From positions 1,922,001 to 1,986,000 of the forward strand of contig CM114275.1 of the NCBI GenBank assembly GCA_050084515.1: a stretch of 64,000 bases of DNA. Direction: 5' to 3'. Both the position numbers and the translations under genes were made by a program. Below, piece after piece: positions 13,087 through 26,538 of this stretch. Below the pieces are notes generated by a model, which saw only the letters and a program-made list of their open reading frames with translations, was not told the origin of the DNA and made no database searches. Position 1 is the stretch's first letter; every line of letters starts with the position of its first letter. Origin of the DNA: Blasia pusilla. Lineage: Eukaryota; Marchantiophyta; Marchantiopsida; Blasiales.

Positions 13087-16000
13087 TGGAATGTTCCATC
13101 TTCAAGCCAAGAAGTTAATTTTGGACTTGAAGGTGCGTCAGATTTTACTCTAACTTGAATTATAGATGCAAAACCAAACAAACCTCTAAGAGCTATGCAA
13201 TTGAAAATATTGACATCCTCCCAATGAGAACACATTATGGATGTATCTGAGTGAATATAGCCTATTGCCTCATTCTTTGAAACAACATATTTACCAAGAT
13301 ATGCTAGTATTTCTGCTTGTGTAGGTGTAGTAGTTCTTACTAAATTTAAGATCTTAAGATAGTGTGGATCTTGTGAGTGCCTCACAGGAGTTGTTAGTTC
13401 ATAAATGGTTGCATTTTTCATGAAGGTGGATGAAATTAAATGACATCTTCTACAAAAGCAACTTGCTCTGTGACTATATACTGGAGGTAATTCACACAGA
13501 TCACTGACAAGAATAACTAAATTCCCACCATATGCCATGGTGGTTTGTGGACACACCTCATTCAGACGCATGGCAATAATTTGAAGCAACTTGGGTGTTA
13601 GCATAGAACACTCATCAATAACTACTACTTGCATATTCTTCAATCTCTAATAGTTGTCATAGACTTTATGCATCGAGGGCATGTCTCCACGTATTGGTAT
13701 TGAAAAGGCATTGTTGTTGCATCAACATGGAGCCTAACTACAGCAATATTCGTAGTTGCAGTCAACAAAGGAGACATGGTTTGGAACTTCCAAAACTTGT
13801 AGAGAAAGGATATGAAATATGTCTTCCCACAACCCGGTGGACCTTGGAGTAGTATCAATCCAGATTTTTTGATCCTTGAGATCCATGAATAAAGTTGTTT
13901 ATTCACTATTAAGGAATGTAAAATCAGGCTGCTCATTATCACTAGTGAGTGGATTTGATATAGGATTATTAATATCATAAGATATGCTAATCATCTTATT
14001 AATGTCTATTGCAAATTCAGGTTGCAACACATCAGTAACTTTGGAAATAATTTTGGAGGTATGTACTTGGATCTAAAGGTTCCACCAAGTAGCATGGCAT
14101 TTTACAAGGTCACTTACATCGTTCATGTCGTTAACTAACCTACGATGGACACACTCATGAAGATATGACCATTTGGAAGATTGGCATGATATGAGAGTTG
14201 ATTCAGTACGAAATGGAATATTATCTAAAAGAACAATATAAAAATAATTGATTCCATTGATGTAATGAAGAATTCAGTGAACCTTATGATACATTTAGTT
14301 TTACACAACATTATCCAGGTTTTCAAGATCCAAAAATTGTTGAGTTCTATTAGGATGAACTTTGAATAACTCATATTGTTCCCATAACTGAGTAAATGTT
14401 AAGTTCTCCAGCAGGGATGGCCTATTTGAATAAAGTACGGTTGGATGTATACAGGGTACAGATGCATTCTTATATAGAGAATTCTTGCGATTTAGAGGGT
14501 TGCTCTCAATGTGATGGACTGCTTGGGACCTAAAGATAATAGGTATTTACATGCATGTTAATGCAGCCTCTGTTGAAAATACCGATCTATTCAAAACGAT
14601 TCCGTATAGTAGTTTCAACTTTATTTCATCTAGACCCTTAAGACCAAGACATCTAGCGGTGGTAGTATCAATGTCAAGTGATCCTGTTGGTTCAAATTTT
14701 AGTGCATACTTCAAAAAATAGAAAGACCAATATGTATTGGTCACTCTTTGAATATTCATGTGAGCACCCCACAAAAGGAGAACAAGGGGATGGTACTCAA
14801 TAACATTGCGTTGGTACAATGAAGGAGGATAATAATTCCATCTCATAGAGGATGCATCAATAAAAGGCGCAATTTGAGTATCGGAAGCCATAGGGAATCT
14901 AAGACGACAATACGGGTTATGATCTCTTTTCCTGACAATGCATAATCCTTCTTTGCATTTATGGAGTTTTTTGGTTAAGACATATTGAGACAATATCCCA
15001 AACGTATGTAGCCTACTATTTAATGGTTTGTTTACTATAGGCTGATTTTCTATGGATGGAATATAAACACATATTTTTTATGTTATATTTTCAACATCAC
15101 TTGACTCTATCCGTAGTATCATATGACAATGCAAACTACCTCTATTTTGCATCTCATAACGTATAAGATAGTTAATAACTTTACCTAGTATTTTGGGTCC
15201 AGAAAGGAAAAATTGGGATAGAAATGAATGCAACCTTGTGTGGAAAAGATGTGCACATTCTAGTGGTGCATCACGCCATGTAAATGACGTGTTAAACTTC
15301 TTAAGTATAGATTCTATGTGGTCAAAATCAAGCCAATGTGTAGGACATACTTCATCTAAAGTTAGGGTTAGAAAGAAATGGGGCATGCCCCATACGCGAA
15401 CTATTGCTTTAAGATCTTTTAGATGTCGTCTATGCCAAGATGGAATACATGGAAGTTGTGGGCTTACAAAATATTTTGACAAGTGACAATACAAGTCTTC
15501 ATCTTTTAGATGTGGTTTGTCTTTCTTAAGTTTGTCTAATTATCTATTTAGAGTGAAATTCCTACTATTAGACCATGTAGCTATGGATTGACGTAATTGA
15601 TGCATCAATAAGTTGTATGGGCTCTACAGGGAGAATACACTAAAGAGTTGTCTAGAATAATTTCTCATATAGTCTGAAAAGGATGAACGACTTGTAAAAA
15701 AACCACGTAGGCATAGGAATAGAAATGGAAATAGGGCAGTCTCTATTGTTAATTTTGGATCGATTGAAGTACCTGTATTATCAGTAAGTAAACTCTCCAT
15801 GCTCTCTTCATTAGAATGTAAAGATATGCTACGATTAGCAAAGATGTCTATTGAATTTAATTTCAATACATGGAGAGAGTAAGCCACATCTTGGAGTATG
15901 TTTAATTCTAGATGATATCGATCATGGTTCATGTCGTGTGTAGTCTGACCCTTCTCCTCTGATGATGTGATTATTGATTTAACAGATTCAGATGGAAGAA

Positions 16001-16658
16001 TGACGATACCTGCTGTAGGATTGGGTAATTCTACAAGTGCCGTGTAATTTTTGTATAATGGATTTACTTTGAAGTTTATCAAAAGCAACTGTTTCAATGT
16101 TTGAGAAAGTGTGTATCCATTTCCACTTACACACTTGTCGACATTGAATTCGACAAGGGGAGAGTCTAACAATGATGTCATGGTGAAGAATTCTCTGTGG
16201 AACCAATTGTATTTACTCTAGATACCAATGTGTGAATATACTATTCAAAGCAGTTGCAATTCAAGAGGATTTAAGTTGAACACATATTTGATATAGGCTG
16301 GTGTCATGTAGACATTGAACTCCGTACGTGGTTTGCTAGATATACATATATCACATACGTGAGAGTGATATGGTTTTGGAATAATATATTCCCGTAGAAA
16401 GCCATTGCAAAGTGCATATGGTGGAGGCTCTTTATTATATACTATAGACATGGTTGAGCGTGGATTGTGGTAAAGAACAATATCACAATAGCCACAATAT
16501 TGCATTATGTTGATAGTATTTTCACAAATACTCTTCCATTTTTTTAGATGTTCAGTTGCAAAGGACCATTCATTACAAAATGGTTTTCTTGCTAATATAA
16601 CCTTTCTAGGTGCATATGATCTAACGGTATGTAATCTAGATCTATTCATAATAAACAA
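12760..16658 (-). pseudogene. Helitron RepHel (HUH replicase plus PIF1-like helicase), degenerate
   Basis: Reading right to left, the blocks match a Helitron Rep-helicase. An N-terminal zinc-ribbon-like region (16,658-16,245) has the Cys pairs YCGYC and HVCDIC. A conserved leader block lies at 16,181-15,624. The HUH replicase block (15,494-15,078) carries FLTLT and the catalytic pair in LHCHMIL. A block with LLLWGAHMNIQRVTNT and the Tyr-containing FYFLKYALK follows at 14,993-14,547. The PIF1-like helicase (13,978-12,760) has Walker A GPPGCGKT, Walker B VVVIDECSML, a drifted motif III (SDLCELPPV), motif V TRHKSQGATI and motif VI VMLSRVKTREQ. These enzymes nick and unwind DNA for rolling-circle transposition. 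The blocks lie in different frames with stops between them, including a frameshift near 13,640 right after Walker A, so this copy is dead. Element termini were not found. Confidence 0.88.
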
Positions 16659-16699
16659 AATTTTGAATGTTTTCTTATGTGAGTTTTTTTATACGTTAG

Positions 16700-18169
16700 G
16701 TTTTAGGTTTCGAGCTAATTCATTCACTTCTCTTGTGTGCATGTGATTGCTATCTCTGACTATTGTTAATGGACACGTAACTCTACTGTAATGGAAGATA
16801 TGAATTGTTCTATAGTTTGAAGTGAAATGTACCAAGCATGATGGATAGTATCTGAATCGCAATTAAGAATAACAGATTTTGTGGAATCTATGTTGGATCA
16901 GAGTCACTCTATTTACATGTTCTCTTTGAAAGGAATATGAGATCTCTGTGGAGATATGTATAAGTTTTGACATCATTGAGTTGGTTTCATTCTCTAAAAT
17001 AGGTGACACTGAGTTGTTTCCTCTGTATAGTACATGTGACTAGTACTACAGGTAGTCATACAAATTACATACAATATTGTAGAAGTGTGTTTAATCTGAA
17101 ATTATTTTACTTGAACATAGTTTACTATAGGTGCATGCACTTGAAGAGTTCAAAGGATATAGATTGAACTTTCCTTCTATGTTTGGATTGTAAAGCCCAA
17201 TCTGCCTAGAGACTTAATATAATCTTCCAAAACTACCAAGAAATGTATAAGTGTGTTAAGATAATCTCACAAACAGTGCTTGTCTTTAAAAACTCAAAGC
17301 TAATCGTTGTTGTCCACTATAGATATGCAACTGCATACATGTAAATTTTGTTAAATCAAATCACAATATGCTATAGAAAGGAAAAATCCCAGAGAAGACA
17401 AGAGAGCATAGATTGTATAGGTATATAATTCAAGCCTCATTGGTATTGATTATTATTTTCATTGTCTTTTCCAACAGGTAGTCTCATGTGGGCAAAAGTT
17501 TGTACTATGACTGACATCTTTTTGTTGTAAGTATGATTTGTAGATATATGGTTAAACCATGTCCAATCTATTGGATTGCTATGAAATGGATTTTAGATAT
17601 TTCAAAGGAAAAGCAAACTTGAGACTTGTCTATAGTACACAAGACAGCTTAGAACCATTGTATGATCAGTGTGATGTTGAGGGGGGGGCAATCTGGATGA
17701 TCGAACATCGACCTCTGCCTTCTATATTTTGTAAGGACATGCACATATATGTTGTTGGTCTATTCACTATTGGAGAATATTTCATGGCTTTAACTAGAGC
17801 ATGCTTTGGAGAAAATAAATGTAGATATTGTAAGAAAGAGAAAGCCTAGACATTTCATGGCTCCCTCCGTGTTATTCTGTTCTGAGTTTCTTATAAAAAT
17901 TCTTTAGTTCCTCTTGTTCAAGATTAACCATGGAGAGAGAGAGGTCAGACATCTTCACGACTCCCTATGGTATGTATGTAGGCATACAGGGATCTCTTCT
18001 TTGCCCCTAAACAAGTTTTGGTCTTGGTGGTCCTCTTTGTCGAGAGAGAGAATGGGATCTACAAGTTGAGCCCATCTACAAGTTCATAGGAAGTAGAATG
18101 CAAAGTGTGATAGGCATGTACTAGTTAAGACATACGTTTAGACCAATTGGGAAAAGAGGTGGTATGAGT
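16700..18169. other. AT-rich stretch 5' of RepHel, no gene recognised
   Basis: AT-rich sequence that may include the 5' end of the Helitron. One open frame at 17,559-17,849 (plus, 96 codons) has no recognisable domain. Its Cys pair near the C-terminus (CRYCKKEK) is not enough to call a family. Confidence 0.4.
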
Positions 18170-18179
18170 GAGTGTGTGA

Positions 18180-18256
<77 letters not shown>
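18170..18256. repeat. Compound (GT)n(GA)n microsatellite
   Basis: A short GT run, ending near 18,198, passes directly into an uninterrupted AG run of about 58 nt ending at 18,256. It is a simple sequence repeat. Confidence 0.97.
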
Positions 18257-18261
<5 letters not shown>

Positions 18262-19480
18262 GAAACTAAAGTCAATGCCATTATATACATATAAAGAGAC
18301 AGTGGCAAGGAACTTACTTGAAACTGTTGAGTTATTGTGCTAATAAAAGTACAATCTCCCCAAGTTCAATTTTCAGCAGAGTCCTTAAACAAATATCGAT
18401 AATGAGGTTAAGGGAGTAACATGTTTTTTTAGTGAGATTTAGAAGGCAACAAGCACATGCTCAAGATACCAAATATAACATAACAATCTGTTCCTCAAAG
18501 TGATCCACTCACAGAACAGCTCTCATCCAAGTTTTTCCAAAGGATCCTATAAGAAACAACATGAGATACTATGATTAACTTACGAAAGAGGAACACATAG
18601 TTAGAGAGAGTGAACAAGAAATAGGATGGGAATATGAAATTGATAGAGGAAACGAAACACAAAGAAAGATAAATAATTAGAGAAACTATTATAATTTTTC
18701 AAGAAATAGAGAAAAAAGGATACAACTTAGTTCTATTCAGTCCAACTTGAAGACTAGAGAATTGGTTGGATTCAAGGGACACCGGCACTCTAGCCGGGTA
18801 CTATGGCACTCCAGCCAGCTACTGTGGCATCGGGTCCGCGAGGGATGAGGTTGACACGCAATAGGTAACCTCTTCCTATAAGTTGAGCTCTAATGAATCA
18901 GGTAGTAGTAGTTGGAAGATAAGGAGGAGTGACAATTGATTTACTGCTCAAGGTAGTTAGAGAGATTACATCAAGGTAGAGAGAGCGAGAGAGATGAGGC
19001 TCTCTTTGTGTGACTTGGAAGCATTACCTCCTAGTGATGCTTCAAAACTAATGAAGGGGGCCGACTTAGACCCCTTCTCACATTATCACGATGAGCCCGA
19101 GTCTATTGACGTCTTAATCCTATGGCAGCCAATTTAGGTCCCAAGGCCATCCACAAAGGCAATTTTGCCTTTGTTAACAAAAACACTAGGTAGCAAAAAT
19201 ACTAGTCATTTAAACTACCCAGAGATTTTAGGAACTCGGCTCTCGCTAATTTTCCTTTGTTTTACCATCCTCAAAGACAATCCTCAACTTGAAGACCGAT
19301 ACCGTCTTCCCACAAAGCAATGAGATTGACAACGACGGAAAAAGTTTTGATGCCTTCGTTCACGCACAGTAGGGGATAATGATGCAAAATTTAACATTAA
19401 AATCATGATGGAGACAACCAAAGTGCCACTCACCGATATTATGGTCTCATCGGTCTCTCCTACTCCAAACGTCTTCCCAA

Positions 19481-19486
<6 letters not shown>
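18257..19486. other. Non-coding stretch between microsatellites
   Basis: No gene is recognised. Short GA-rich imperfect repeats occur at 18,600-19,010. The segment 18,770-19,330 is less AT-rich and could be old LTR or UTR sequence, but I found no matching partner or coding motif. Confidence 0.35.

Positions 19487-19559
<73 letters not shown>
19487..19559. repeat. (AG)n microsatellite
   Basis: About 73 nt of uninterrupted AG dinucleotide. It creates spurious Arg/Glu and Ser/Leu open frames on the two strands, which I do not treat as genes. Confidence 0.97.
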
Positions 19560-19566
<7 letters not shown>

Positions 19567-20291
19567 TTACATACAAAGAAAATCAATAAAAAATACCAAA
19601 CACACCAAATGCACACAGAGTGGAACAAAATCATACATGTTGAAGCGAGCGGATTATGTGCCCCAATAACATACAAGTTGAAATGAGTTGATTATGTGCC
19701 GCCTTTCTTGTGTAACCACAAGAAAATCAATATAGAAGATTGTAGGATAGATGATGGAAGCTGGCAGGTTATGTGCAACGCGATGGAAGACTACGAGTTC
19801 GGAGTATAAGAGAACTAAAATGAGACGGAAAAGCAAGTCCGGTTTGACACCTTGAAGGAATATATTTTTTTCACACCTTCAATTGACTTGTCGACTTACT
19901 GTACACCTAGGCTTGTGGCGACGCCATTTGGTACAATATCATACTAGAAGCGCCAAATGAAAGTAGTGAGGACCACAAGAAACAAGCACTAAATCATTTT
20001 GTACAAACCAAACGAACACTAACATGCCATTTTCACAATACAATGACCAAGGATAGAGCGAGGGAACGAGATGGTGTCCCATGTTCTTTGACACTTTGCA
20101 CGGACCGTAGAGACATTATAGTTTGAGTATAACCTATGATGCAAACATAAAAGGATGAACACGAGTGCTTACTAGAGCATCTCGCACGATTGTAAGCTCC
20201 CAACCATAGGCCTCTAGCACCTAGCAAAAAAAAACCACTACGCGGGAGTCTAAAATAACTAGGGGCTAACCATGCACAAGCATAATCATAG

Positions 20292-20645
20292 TTTCAAATG
20301 GAGTTGGTCCACCCTCCATGCAATATTAAAGAAAAGTACAAGTGGTCCACTCTCATATGATAATAAACAATAAACACATGCACTTGATCCACCCTATGTG
20401 CAGTAAGAGGGAAAATACGCACCTGGTACGCACTCTCATATGATAATAAAAAAAAAGTAGGTGAATGGTTTCAAACGGAGCTGGTCCACCCTCTATGCAT
20501 TAATAAAGAGAAACGCAACTGGTCCACACTCTCATATGATTAAAAAAAAATGCATGCACATGGTCCACCCTCTATGCAGTAAGAGGGAAAACATGCACCT
20601 TGTACACACTCTCATATGATAATAATAAAAAAATATGTGAATGGT
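20292..20645. repeat. Tandem repeat, two 177-nt units made of ~88-nt halves
   Basis: Unit 1 begins at 20,292 and unit 2 at 20,469. Each starts with TTTCAAA and ends with GTGAATGG. Each unit contains two related halves that share GGTCCACCCTCYATGCA and CACTCTCATATGAT, so the array is effectively four ~88-nt repeats. Substitutions between units are frequent. The repeat is non-coding. Confidence 0.85.
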
Positions 20646-22725
20646 AAGATGACACACCGTCAAATTGCTGAGTTGGATGGCCTCCTTACCCAGGGAATAA
20701 AATGAGGACGTGGAGCCATTCCTACCAAGAATACATGAGAAGGCCTACTTATAGAGGCCGTAATCATACAACTATTTTGAATTCCGCTTTTCTCGCATTT
20801 ATGTCTGGTTATAGATGTGTACGATTCATAAGTATTTATGGACCCTTCAATGCATATTGTCTCACTACAACATTGCCAACCCTTATTCTTTCAGAAGCAA
20901 ATTAGAGCGAGTTTTGGGTTCGACACCTTCACCCGAGCGATTCTATCCAAGGTGATACTTGACACCCCCTAACGTATTGGGACGTATAGATACATGTGTT
21001 TTCGCTCATAAGGTTTTTATATCCTTGCAAGTATCATGCCCATGGGTCTATTGGGGATTTTTCATGAGGTTACATTTCTTTTAGTAAGCGTGAACTTCCT
21101 CTTTGAAGACCTTCACAATCTCAATATTATGAATGTCACTTCTTTCCTATCCTATCCATCTTTTTCTAGGATAATTATGAGGATCAGAGAAATGTTATAC
21201 TACCCCATAATTCTATGCCCACGTAATTCGTAAGGAATGGGAATATGAAATTTCAAGAACGGGAAAATGAAATCGGTAATTTTTTCCATTCAAATATTTT
21301 AGTCGGATATTTGGGAGAAAAAATAAAGAATTGCCATGTGAAGCCTCAAGCCAAATGTTGCATTTAAAAAAAACGAAACTAAAATTAATTTATCTGAAAA
21401 AAACACATGTTTGATCTTTCACTTTGGAAAAAAATCACATCTTTCCCCTTTTCGATTTGGGAAAAAAATAGTTCCCATTCTTTTCTCCAATCCCCCATCT
21501 CCCAATTTATAAATGAAAACACTCTTGTGATTTTGTCCCACCATTCTCCTGTTTCCCCTCCTCATGTATTATTTTTCCAAATAAAGTTAAAATGGCCCTC
21601 GGCCAAACTATAAAACTCAAACATTTTTGTAATCACTATAGAAGATGGGGGAAATATTGAACAGGAATGAGATTTCTTTTTTAAAGACACAATAAAAAAG
21701 TAGTTAGAATCAAACGTATATCATAGAAAATTTAATGTAAGAACTAAATGCACTACTAGGGATAAGCGGCACATCCTTGTCATATTGCGTGTCCTTCTTT
21801 CGCATTTGCAACTAGTTTACAAGTCCCCTTTATGCCAGTCATTTGCTATTCCACTTTACGCGAGTGAACGCTAGTTTGCAACCATTTCAAACTTTGCACG
21901 CTAATTGTAAGTAAGTTACGAGCTCCACTCATTTGCAAGTCTCGCAAGACGCAAAAGACTCACAAATACCTCCCATTGAGATTCGCGAGTGTTCCTTCCA
22001 GATGACTTGTACAGTACAAGTACCAAACATCGTAAATGCATTTGCAAACAACAAAACATTTGCAATTAATTCCCCTTCCACCTCCTAATTGCTCCATTTT
22101 CATTTTCCTTCTAACTTTTTGAGACTCCTTTCCTCACTTTGCAACTATTTCTTTCTCTTATAGGAATCTTTTCTATGTTTAAGGATAAGCATATGAGTGA
22201 AGGTCATGGTATTACATGTTTTGTCATATATTATTGGTTCTAAATTTCACGAAATCAAGGAGAAAGGGAAAAAAACCGTTCGTAATAAAAAATTGGAAGG
22301 AGCCAAATCCTTGATAAAAAAATGCTTTACAAATCCAAAATGAATTCCAATTGTGGGAGAGATGAGCACAAAACAATCACATTGTGAGTGTGAAAAAACA
22401 ATACTTTTTGAGCTCTTGGTGAGTCTAGACCCACTACTTGGACTTACTATTTTGCAATTTTTTGTCATAATTGTGTGAAAGTGATTTATTTTGTGATTTA
22501 TTTGCAACTAGTCATACTCACTATCACTCGCAAAGTTGAGAAAAAGTATTGATTCATTTATGAGCATCTTGCAAACATTCTGACTTAATATTGGATTCTC
22601 AACATCCACTCCTTTGAGCACCATTGATTTGATCGGCCCCCTTGTATGAGGAGAAGCCTAGATTGATGGTTCCGACTTAGACGTCGAAGGAGTCATAGTA
22701 ATATGACGTAGGTGGTTTACGGAGT
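20646..22725. other. Non-coding stretch before the gypsy element
   Basis: I see no coding region or terminal repeat. It is AT-rich with homopolymer tracts. The last 100 bases, up to the palindrome at 22,726, change to more mixed composition and could be residual element sequence. Confidence 0.4.
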
Positions 22726-22812
22726 AGCGTTACTAGGTTTATCTAACCCTATATTGCATCAGGGTGCGGGGCACCCTGATGCAATATAGGGTTAGATAAA
22801 CCTAGTAACGCT
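22726..22812. repeat. Perfect palindrome, 42-nt arms, 3-nt loop
   Basis: Bases 22,726-22,767 are the exact reverse complement of 22,771-22,812, separated by GGG. There is no mismatch and pairing stops at the next base on both sides. The right arm runs directly into the methyltransferase-like part of the gypsy element, so the palindrome marks that element's truncated 5' boundary. Origin by foldback repair, inverted insertion or an assembly fold is undetermined. Confidence 0.97.
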
Positions 22813-23570
22813 CGGACCCGGATGATGGCGAGTGTTCATGAGGTGCGGTCTTGGATTGGACCAGCGGTATTGTTGGATGCAGCGTGAGTTGGCTCGCGTG
22901 CACACATCGCCCACGCTTGTGGTGGACAAACTTGTTGCCTAGGAGATTCTCGTCAAGCATATGATGCGGTGCGGCGGGATCCTCGCCTTTACGGTGGATA
23001 GTATCTTGAATCTTGGCGACTTTTCGAGTGGTGAGGGTTATTGATCGGTCACCCATGGCGGTGGTGAACCGTGTGGGCGGACCTAGGATGGCACTACCCA
23101 CATTTGTGAGTTTTCCTCGTCACATGCCTACTGAGGAAGGTGGTCCGGGGCTTGTATGGGATTCTCATGTGCGACAGTTGGTGGAGCCTAACGCTGATGA
23201 GAGAGAGCGTGCGATGGGATTTGCTACTAGTGTGACAGCGGTTGCTTCTATTTATGAGGCTTCACAACGTCATGTGTTGGGTCAGGCCATGGACCTGAAT
23301 TGTTTGACTTGGATTTTGAGTCTTGGTATGGCCGAGCAGCGTCGACTTCGGACTATGTCTGTGGGTCTTCCACCCCTTGTAATGAGCTCGATGGCTACCG
23401 GGATGGTAGAGGCATCGGCTAGGGGCGAGGAGAGTAGTATTTTGCATCCTTGGAGTAAATGGGATGTAATGGCTGGGCATGTGGAGTTGGTTGCTCACGT
23501 TGGTGAAGGAGTTATTCGCTCAGATGATGGTGTAGCTAAGGGTATACCATCTTGTGAGGGGGTTTCGTAG
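22813..23570 (+). pseudogene. C5-DNA-methyltransferase-like C-terminal segment of a Ty3/gypsy element
   Basis: The translation resembles the target-recognition and C-terminal part of eukaryotic cytosine-5 methyltransferases (DNMT3-like). In one frame, 22,859-22,880 reads DQRYCWM, matching the motif VIII pattern (QxRYxW), followed by LVVDKL. After a frameshift near 23,000, the second frame gives RMALPTFVSFPR (end of the recognition domain), then NADERERAMGF with a Thr-Val that follows (motif IX-like), then RHVLGQAMDLN (motif X-like, ~23,270-23,300). In the family these motifs pack around the SAM and DNA site. The SAM motif I and the catalytic Pro-Cys motif IV are absent, because the reading is cut off by the palindrome at 22,726-22,812. 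It lies in the same frame as the downstream RT, so it was probably part of one polyprotein. A methyltransferase identity is my reading of motif spacing, not a database match. Confidence 0.6.
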
Positions 23571-23639
23571 CCGCCAATGACATCGTCCTCTCCCTCTAGT
23601 GTGCCGGTGGAGGAGACTTGGGAGCCATTACTTGGGCCC

Positions 23640-26520
23640 AAGCTTAGGGGAGGTGAGAAACGATGCTTGACATAGTTCCTACGTGCTTATAGGAGTTGTT
23701 TTGCCTTTAGCATGAAGGAGTTGGGTGCTTTGGTTGGACTCGGTATACGGATTGATTTGGCTAGTGATACTCCAATCTTCCGTCGTCCCTACCGATATAG
23801 TGATATGGAGAGGGACCTGATTTAGAGTAGGACGTTGGACCTTTTGGAGGCTGGATTAGTGGAGTTGTCGCATGGAGAGTATGCATCAGCCACTTTCATG
23901 CCTGCTAAAAAGGATATGCATGGCAACTACATGGATAGGCGGATGTGTGGAGATTATCGTCCTATCAATCGGCAAACCAAGGCCGATAGGTATGCCATGC
24001 CTACTCCTGAGGAGATCTTTGATGTGGTGGGACAGGCAAAGATTTTCAGTACTTTGGATCTTCGGGCAAGATACTATCAATTGCCGATTCAGGAGAGTGA
24101 CAAGGCCAAGACAACATTTTAGGGTGTCAACTCTCATGGCAAGGATTGTTTGTACCAGTGGAAATTCTTACCCTTTGGGTTGAAGAATGCACCTACCGAG
24201 TTTCAGAGAGTGATGGACAAGATCCTAGCAGGTTTTGTTCGGTGTTACATTGATGATATATTGGTGTTCAGTAACACGGTGGAGGAGCATCAGATACATT
24301 TTAGATGGTGTTTGAGCGGTTGAAAGCTCATGGTCTACATTTGCATCCAGGAAAGTGTAAGTTCTTCCATGAGGATGTTGAGTACTTGGGTCATGTGATC
24401 TATCCAGGTGGTTTGGGAGTTCATCAAGCAAAGATGGAGGCTATTGCACTTATTCCGCGTCCGTTAGATGTGAGTAGAGTTCGAGCATTCATGGGATTGG
24501 CGAACTACTATCAGAGGTATGTGAAGGGATTTAGTGCTATGGCAAAGCCTTTGAACCAATTGTTGAAATCAGATCAAGAGTGGTACTGGGGAGATGATCA
24601 GGAGAGAGCTTTTGTGGAGCTTAAGGCCCAGTTGGTGGCGGCGCCTATCTTGAGGAGACCTATCTGAGGGCGCCCATTTTAGTTACACAGTGATTGGAGT
24701 AGGTTGGGATTTGGAGCGGTGTTGACACAACATGATGATGAGCACATGGAGTTTGTGGTGGCCTATGCAGGTCGTTCGAATAATGCAGCGGAGTCGCGCT
24801 ATAGTTCATATGAGGGAGAGTGCTTGGCAGTAGTGTGGGCTATGGCACACTTTAGGTGTTACTTGTTTGGCACACAGTTTACCCTTGTTATTGATCACCA
24901 GCCGCTCAAGTGGTTGATGGAGTCTGACAAGCTTACAAGGAAGCTTGCACGGTGGGCTCTTATCTTACAGGAGTATGATTTCCAGGTGGTACATAGACCT
25001 GGAGTTGCCAACCTTGATGCTGATGGGTTGAGTAAGAACCCATGTACTAGCCAAGCGGATACAATTGGGGCTAGATGGCATGGCGAGGTTGATGAGGAGA
25101 TGGTGCCAGGTTGGCATGCATCCGCCTTTTTATGTTGGTTAGGGGTGGACTCTAGTATGGAGGACCACATGATATCTTACTCTAGTCAGAGGGTAGATGG
25201 CCAGCCTTCAGATCCTAAGGTTGGAGATGGTGGTACGGATCAGCGTGATATTCATGATGATGCGTTGGTGTTGGAGTTCCTACGGACCAGTAGGGTGCCA
25301 GGCATAGTGAGTGCCAAGGAGCGAGACGGTGTTCCTCAACGTCCTAAGAGGTATCGATTGGATTCTCCGTGTGTGGGAGGATGGTAGAGTACGAGTACTG
25401 CCGCATTTGGCTCAGAGAGAGCGCATTGTGCGACATGCCCATGAGGAGTTGGGACATTTTCGGGTAAAGCGTACGTATAGCTTACTCCTTGGTCACTATT
25501 GGTGGCGTGGCATGCATACTCAGGTGCACTAGTTGATGTCATGTTGTATGGTTTGTGACCAAGTGAGGGCATCATTCAATGCCCCTACACCACAGTTACA
25601 CCCCTTGCCTATTATGGGATTGGGTTAATTTTGGAGTGTGGCCTTTGCGGGACCGTTATCGTTGACTGTACGACATCATCGATATGTGTTGGTGATGGTG
25701 GAGCACTTCTCCAAGTGGATTGAAATGGTGGCATTACCTGACAAGGCAAGTGAGGGAACGGCGTATGCGTTTCTTGATAGAGTGCTTAGTCATTTTGGTG
25801 CACCAGCTTAAGTGCTGACCGACCAGGGTACAAAGTTTCAGGGTGATTTTCATGTCTTGTGTGACAAGGCGTTGATTAATTTGGACCACGTCTCGAGATC
25901 ATCCAGAGGCGGATGGTTTGGCTGAGCGTGTGGTTCAGACGGTGAAGAGGGCATTGCGCAAGTATGGCCTACAGAAGGGGCATCTCGGAGACTGGGATAT
26001 TCAATTGCCATGGTTAGCCATGGGGTATAGGTTTAGTCGCCAAGCATCCTTGGCTTCCTTCTCACCTTATTTTCTGGTATACGGCCGAGATCCAGACTTG
26101 CAAAGACAAAGAATTAGTCGGGAGTCTAGTGAGGTGGTGAACCTTGATGACCCAGAGATGTGGATGAGAGTGTGTTCTCAGCGGGCATAGATCTTTCGGA
26201 GAGTTATGCCAACAGCCTTTGAGAATCTTGCCATTGCTCAACACAGGGATACGTTGCGGTATGCAACGATTCGGGGTGGAGGTTATCGACTATCGATTCA
26301 TAGGTTCCATGTGGGGGACTATGTCTATTTGCACCAGATTGCACCGACAATGTTGGATGTGACAGTAGGCCGCACTATTTTACGAGTGCGCGAGGTGTTA
26401 GCCTCTGGAGTTCTCATGTTGGAGGGTCGTTATGGAGTTATTTGGAAGGACCATGTGCGTAATTGTGCGCCATGTCATCTTCCAAATGTGGATGGTATTG
26501 TTGACCCAAGCTTAGCCATG
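23640..26520 (+). pseudogene. Ty3/gypsy pol: reverse transcriptase, RNase H, integrase
   Basis: The RT block (23,720-24,560) contains GDYRPINRQT, the LPFGLKNAP box at ~24,170 and the catalytic box YIDD at ~24,247. A frameshift at ~24,300 leads to VEYLGHVIYPGG. RNase H (24,680-25,060) shows HSDWSRLGFGAVL, YEGECLAVVWA and VIDHQPLKWLM. A second frameshift lies near 25,330. The integrase zinc region shows HEELGHFRVKRT and the CCMVCD pair, and the DDE core includes VLTDQGTKF (~25,820) and DHPEADGLAERVVQTVKR after a third frameshift near 25,870-25,915. A basic, SH3-like region follows (HVGDYVYLHQIAP). Together these copy RNA to DNA and insert it. Many stops replace expected Gln, Arg or Trp codons, so it is inactive. 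Confidence 0.9.
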
Positions 26521-26538
26521 ATATGTGCTAGCTTGAGG

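Noticed and set aside
17559-17849. A small plus-strand gene
   Set aside because: A 96-codon frame without a recognisable domain, splice signals or homologous context; too weak to call.
19405-19686. Open frames with long Arg-Glu or Ser-Leu repeats
   Set aside because: They are translations of the AG microsatellite at 19,487-19,559; the same applies to 27,916-28,143.
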